Below are positions 6,952 through 9,844 of a stretch of 9,844 bases of DNA, piece after piece. Source of the DNA: an uncultured Pseudomonadales bacterium (GTDB taxonomy: Bacteria; Pseudomonadota; Gammaproteobacteria; Pseudomonadales; Pseudohongiellaceae). A model generated the notes under the pieces. The model was not told the DNA's origin and made no database searches. It was given only the letters and a program-made list of their open reading frames with translations. Made by a program: the position numbers and the translations under genes. The stretch lies in assembly GCA_938082955.1 (NCBI GenBank), contig CALKDE010000323.1, positions 1 through 9,844 on the forward strand, written 5' to 3'. Numbering within the stretch: position 1 is the stretch's first letter; every line of letters begins with the position of its first letter.

Positions 6952-8256
6952 ATGTCCCAAGGTAAATTTCGTCACTTCACGGTTATGGCCGTTGTTGTAG
7001 CCAATATGGTCGGCACCGGCGTATTTACGAGTCTTGGTTTTCAGCTTTTAGATATCCGTTCCGGGTTTGTGCTGTTGGCTCTGTGGGCAGTAGGCGGTCT
7101 TGCAGCCGTATGTGGCGCAATGACCTACGCAGAGCTAGGTGCTGCAATGCCGCGCTCTGGCGGCGAGTACAATTTCCTATCACGCATTTACCATCCTGCG
7201 GTCGGCTTCGTGTCGGGCTGGGTTTCCGCCGGCGTAGGCTTTGCCGGTCCTACCGCTCTCGCGGCTATGACTTTTGCCGCCTATGCTACATCGGTTTTTG
7301 AAGCAGGCGAGAGTGTCTGGCTAGAGAAAAGCCTGGCCTCAGGATTAGTAATACTGCTGACTCTGGTTCACGCGAGCAATCGGCGCAATAGCGGCGGCCT
7401 GCAGGTCGTGTTCACTATTTTGAAGGTAGCCATAATCGTTATCTTCTGCGTAGCCGCATTCATCGCTACCGACTCACCGCAACCGATTGACTTTCTCCCT
7501 GCCGCAGGGGATGGCGCTTTACTAACCAGCGGCGTCTTCGCTGTTGCTCTTATCTATGTCAGCTATGCCTACACTGGTTGGAATGCAGCTACCTATCTAA
7601 GCAGTGAATTAGAAAATCCGCAACGAACACTTCCCTGGATTCTAATGGGCGGAACACTAATAGTGACAGTGCTCTACGTGTCTCTAAACTTTACCTTTCT
7701 GCATACCACGCCGATGGACTCCATGGCCGGCCAACTCGAGATAGGGTTTATTGCAGCCGAGACTGCCTTTGGTGATCTAGGCGGCAGATTTACTGGACTA
7801 GTTCTGGCAATGCTATTGGTATCAACGGTTAGCGCGATGACTATGGCTGGGCCGCGGGTTATTCAGGTGATCGGAGAAGACTTCCCCGTGCTTAAGGCGC
7901 TAGCCAAGAAAAATAAAGACGGCATTCCCGCAAACGCGATCTATATACAGTCAGCCATCGCCTTGTTGTTTATTTTATCGTCGACCTTTGAATCAGTGTT
8001 GGTATTCTCCGGGTTTACTCTTGCGCTAAGCAGCTTTACAACCGTTTTAGGGATTTTCGTACTACGTTGGCGACAACCAGACCTACCTCGCCCCTACAAA
8101 ACATTTCTCTACCCATTACCGCCACTAATATATTTAGCACTAACCGGCTGGACACTAACCTTTGTTTTGGTTAGCCGACCTGTCGAGGGGCTGTTTGGAC
8201 TCGGCATAATCGCGCTAGGACTTGTCTTCTACTTTCTTTCTTCGACGAAGAAATAG
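6952..8256 (+). CDS. APC-superfamily amino acid permease
   Basis: The product is a 434-residue inner-membrane protein with about 12 hydrophobic helices, the usual count and length for amino acid-polyamine-organocation (APC) transporters. Helix 1 carries the broken-helix substrate motif MVGTGVF (19-25). TYAELGAAMPRSGGEYNFL (58-76) is the conserved loop after helix 2. Helix 6 contains VSYAYTGWNAATYLSSELEN (203-222). The C-terminal LRWRQPDLPRPYKTFLYPLP (371-390) is the usual loop before the last two helices. Such carriers import or exchange amino acids using proton or substrate gradients; which amino acid cannot be read from sequence. The ATG at 6952 is the first usable start, since the in-frame ATG at 6910 meets TAA at 6922. 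No good ribosome binding site precedes it. It is transcribed away from the M20 operon, and its own promoter was not identified. Confidence 0.94.
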   Translation: MSQGKFRHFTVMAVVVANMVGTGVFTSLGFQLLDIRSGFVLLALWAVGGLAAVCGAMTYAELGAAMPRSGGEYNFLSRIYHPAVGFVSGWVSAGVGFAGPTALAAMTFAAYATSVFEAGESVWLEKSLASGLVILLTLVHASNRRNSGGLQVVFTILKVAIIVIFCVAAFIATDSPQPIDFLPAAGDGALLTSGVFAVALIYVSYAYTGWNAATYLSSELENPQRTLPWILMGGTLIVTVLYVSLNFTFLHTTPMDSMAGQLEIGFIAAETAFGDLGGRFTGLVLAMLLVSTVSAMTMAGPRVIQVIGEDFPVLKALAKKNKDGIPANAIYIQSAIALLFILSSTFESVLVFSGFTLALSSFTTVLGIFVLRWRQPDLPRPYKTFLYPLPPLIYLALTGWTLTFVLVSRPVEGLFGLGIIALGLVFYFLSSTKK

Positions 8257-8324
8257 AACTTTCATTGTTACACGCTTAACTCGCACTGATCACTGACTTC
8301 GTCATCAGAAGATTCAGCCGATCT

Positions 8325-8362
8325 GTAGAAGGGTATTATTTTTACTATTTTTCTACTTTTTT
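8325..8362 (+). terminator. Candidate intrinsic terminator after the permease
   Basis: The arm 8325-8335 (GTAGAAGGGTA) can pair with 8346-8356 (TATTTTTCTAC) as an 11-pair stem that includes three G-U pairs. The loop is ten bases, and six T residues follow immediately (8357-8362). The stem is AU-rich, so it is weaker than a classical terminator. It sits 68 bases after the permease stop in the expected orientation. Confidence 0.5.
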
Positions 8363-8617
8363 GTAAACACGACTTCCTAGGGCAATCTACTAGTGCATTG
8401 GCTAGTCACATCACAGCGATCGAAGCCTATCCAGATTATCTCCAGATAGATTTATGCTGATCTTGAAACGAAAAATAAGAAACCAAGACCAACTCGAAAA
8501 TTTCTCTCCACTTAACATCCTTGTTATGGATCATTTACCTTCAACGAATATAAAGTGGTTTTCTGATGGAGGAAGAAAATAGTGAGATGAAGAGACCTAG
8601 ACCAAAAGATTTTTTAT
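8363..8617. other. Intergenic region between convergent permease and amidase genes
   Basis: Nothing convincing was seen here. A 42-codon plus-strand frame (8454-8582) and a charged 28-codon frame (8566-8652, overlapping the amidase 3' end) exist. Neither has a signal peptide or a recognisable domain. No clear terminator for the amidase was found on the minus strand. Confidence 0.5.
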
Positions 8618-9844
8618 CTAGATTGCCGGATGACGACGATGCCACAGCGTAGCCTGTTCATAGGCATGAGCGATACGACAGAGACTTAACTCTGACAGAC
8701 GAGCGCCAAGAAACTGCACGGCATAGGGGCTTCCCTCATCTGAGAAACCGCAGGGTACAGTGATAGTCGGAGTGCCGGCCAAGTCTGCAGGAATAGTAAA
8801 CTGACCCTGGAAATGTTGAATTACTGGTCTCATCGTTTCCATATTGCCGTATTGAACTTCCTTGTCCACAGCAAAAACTGAACCGCCCGAGGGACAGATA
8901 ACAGCGTCTACCGCCTCTAGAGCAGACTCGTACTGTGCACTAATCTGTCGTCTAAGCTTGGTGGAATTGACATAGTCTTGCGCACTCATAGTCGCACCCA
9001 TTTCCAGCGCATCGCCAAAGTAGCCTCCGTATTCATCGGCACGGGACGGATAGGTAGCACTATGTGCCTTGTGTGCTTCGTAGGCGCAGATAGGTAACCA
9101 CGCATTGCGTAGATCCATCGGATCAGACTTAGGCATGCGCAATGCCACAATTTCAGCACCGAGCTGTCGTAGCACCTCGATAACCTCGTGGATCGCATCC
9201 ACCAGAGCCGGATTAGTGCCGCTGGCGAGGTAATGCTCATCAACACCGATCCGCATACCGCTAAGCTCGTCCGTCAACGACTCCGTAATTCTAGGAACTG
9301 CATCTCTAAGTGAGCTGGAATCACTGTCATCAAAGCCTGAAATTGCCTCGAATACAATTGCCGCATCTTTTACAGAACGCGTCATCGGTCCAATATGATC
9401 TAGCGATGCTGCTAGTTCCAAAACACCATGCCGACTCACTCTTCCATAGGTAGGCTTAAGGCCAACCACACCGTTAGCCATGGCCGGATAGCGAATCGAC
9501 CCTCCAGTATCGGTACCCAGTGAGGCGAAGCACAATCCTGCTGCTGTGGCGACTCCCGACCCACTAGAAGAAACGCCTGCCCAGAGATTCTCTCCCCAAG
9601 GATTAACTGGAATAGGAAAGTCACGGTGATAGCCCGATAGAGCGCCTTCGGTGAGATTCAATTTACCGAGGATTACGGCGCCTGCCTCACGCAGCTTGTG
9701 AACCACAGTCGCATCATAGTCTGGCACGAAGTCCCGAAGTACTTTTAGCCCGCCCATGGTCCCAGTACCAGCCGTAAAGCACAGATCCTTCACTGCGATG
9801 GGTATACCGTGTAGCGGGCCTTTGTAGTTGCCTGCTTGAATTTC
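8618..9844 (-). CDS. Amidase-signature-family hydrolase, N terminus beyond the window
   Basis: The minus-strand frame is open to the right edge, so the gene is cut; 408 residues are visible. The GTG at 9793 is internal, because the preceding codons read GPLHGIPIA, the conserved segment leading into VKD. The Ser-cisSer-Lys triad is complete: Lys19 of IAVKD (codon 9788-9790), the cis-Ser within GVSSSGSG (fragment 90-97) and nucleophile Ser116 in GTDTGGSIRYP (codon 9497-9499). GVVGLKPTYGRVSRHGV and the C-terminal YAVQFLGARLSELSLCRIAH are also typical. The family hydrolyses carboxamides or, as GatA, forms Gln-tRNA. A variant of the usual GGSSGGS motif and no gatB or gatC nearby in the window favour a stand-alone amidase. 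Substrate is unknown. Roughly 60-90 N-terminal residues are likely missing. The stop is TAG at 8618-8620. Confidence 0.93.
   Translation of the reverse strand, partial: EIQAGNYKGPLHGIPIAVKDLCFTAGTGTMGGLKVLRDFVPDYDATVVHKLREAGAVILGKLNLTEGALSGYHRDFPIPVNPWGENLWAGVSSSGSGVATAAGLCFASLGTDTGGSIRYPAMANGVVGLKPTYGRVSRHGVLELAASLDHIGPMTRSVKDAAIVFEAISGFDDSDSSSLRDAVPRITESLTDELSGMRIGVDEHYLASGTNPALVDAIHEVIEVLRQLGAEIVALRMPKSDPMDLRNAWLPICAYEAHKAHSATYPSRADEYGGYFGDALEMGATMSAQDYVNSTKLRRQISAQYESALEAVDAVICPSGGSVFAVDKEVQYGNMETMRPVIQHFQGQFTIPADLAGTPTITVPCGFSDEGSPYAVQFLGARLSELSLCRIAHAYEQATLWHRRHPAI

Noticed and set aside
8334..8362. Tandem TATTTTTCTAC-like repeat
   Set aside because: It is better explained as the arm, loop and T run of the candidate intrinsic terminator at 8325-8362.
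8454..8582. 42-codon plus-strand ORF
   Set aside because: It has no ribosome site, signal peptide or recognisable motif, and is of a length expected by chance in an AT-rich spacer.
8566..8652. 28-codon charged plus-strand ORF overlapping the amidase 3' end
   Set aside because: It is too short to judge and partly antisense to a conserved coding region; its charge bias may simply reflect GA-rich sequence.

Overview
The window looks like ordinary chromosomal DNA from a free-living Gram-negative bacterium. A TonB-dependent outer-membrane receptor, several Sec-type signal peptides and mixed gene orientation support this. The base composition is balanced. Protein families such as the secreted 'DGQPDLQGVW' family are, from general knowledge, common in marine gammaproteobacteria and Acidobacteria. 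A marine gammaproteobacterium is my best guess, but it is an inference and no marker gene is present.

Layout: (1) 1-645 (+) is the 3' two-thirds of an FMN-dependent alpha-hydroxy-acid dehydrogenase, cut by the left edge. (2) 646-1076 is non-coding and rich in short palindromes. (3) 1077-2075 (+) is a secreted protein of a widespread uncharacterised family. (4) 2076-2349 is non-coding and ends in a TATAAT box and a CCAAAT repeat cluster. (5) 2350-4539 (+) is a TonB-dependent receptor. (6) 4625-5089 (-) and 5136-6536 (-) are a DUF7282-like secreted protein and an exported M20 metallopeptidase, probably one operon and convergent with the receptor. (7) 6537-6951 is a divergent intergenic region holding a 55-codon reading frame with a signal peptide. 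(8) 6952-8256 (+) is an APC-family amino acid permease, followed by a plausible intrinsic terminator. (9) 8363-8617 has no convincing gene. (10) 8618-9844 (-) is an amidase-signature enzyme, cut by the right edge.

Taken together, the genes fit scavenging of peptides, amides and organic acids: outer-membrane uptake, periplasmic peptide or N-acyl amino acid hydrolysis, inner-membrane amino acid transport, amide hydrolysis and hydroxy-acid oxidation. This link rests on adjacency and is not proven. No CRISPR array, mobile element, tRNA, rRNA or defence system was seen. The items most worth a second look are the 55-codon secreted ORF with a possible frameshift, the competing repeats just upstream of the receptor, and the paired secreted M20/DUF7282 genes.
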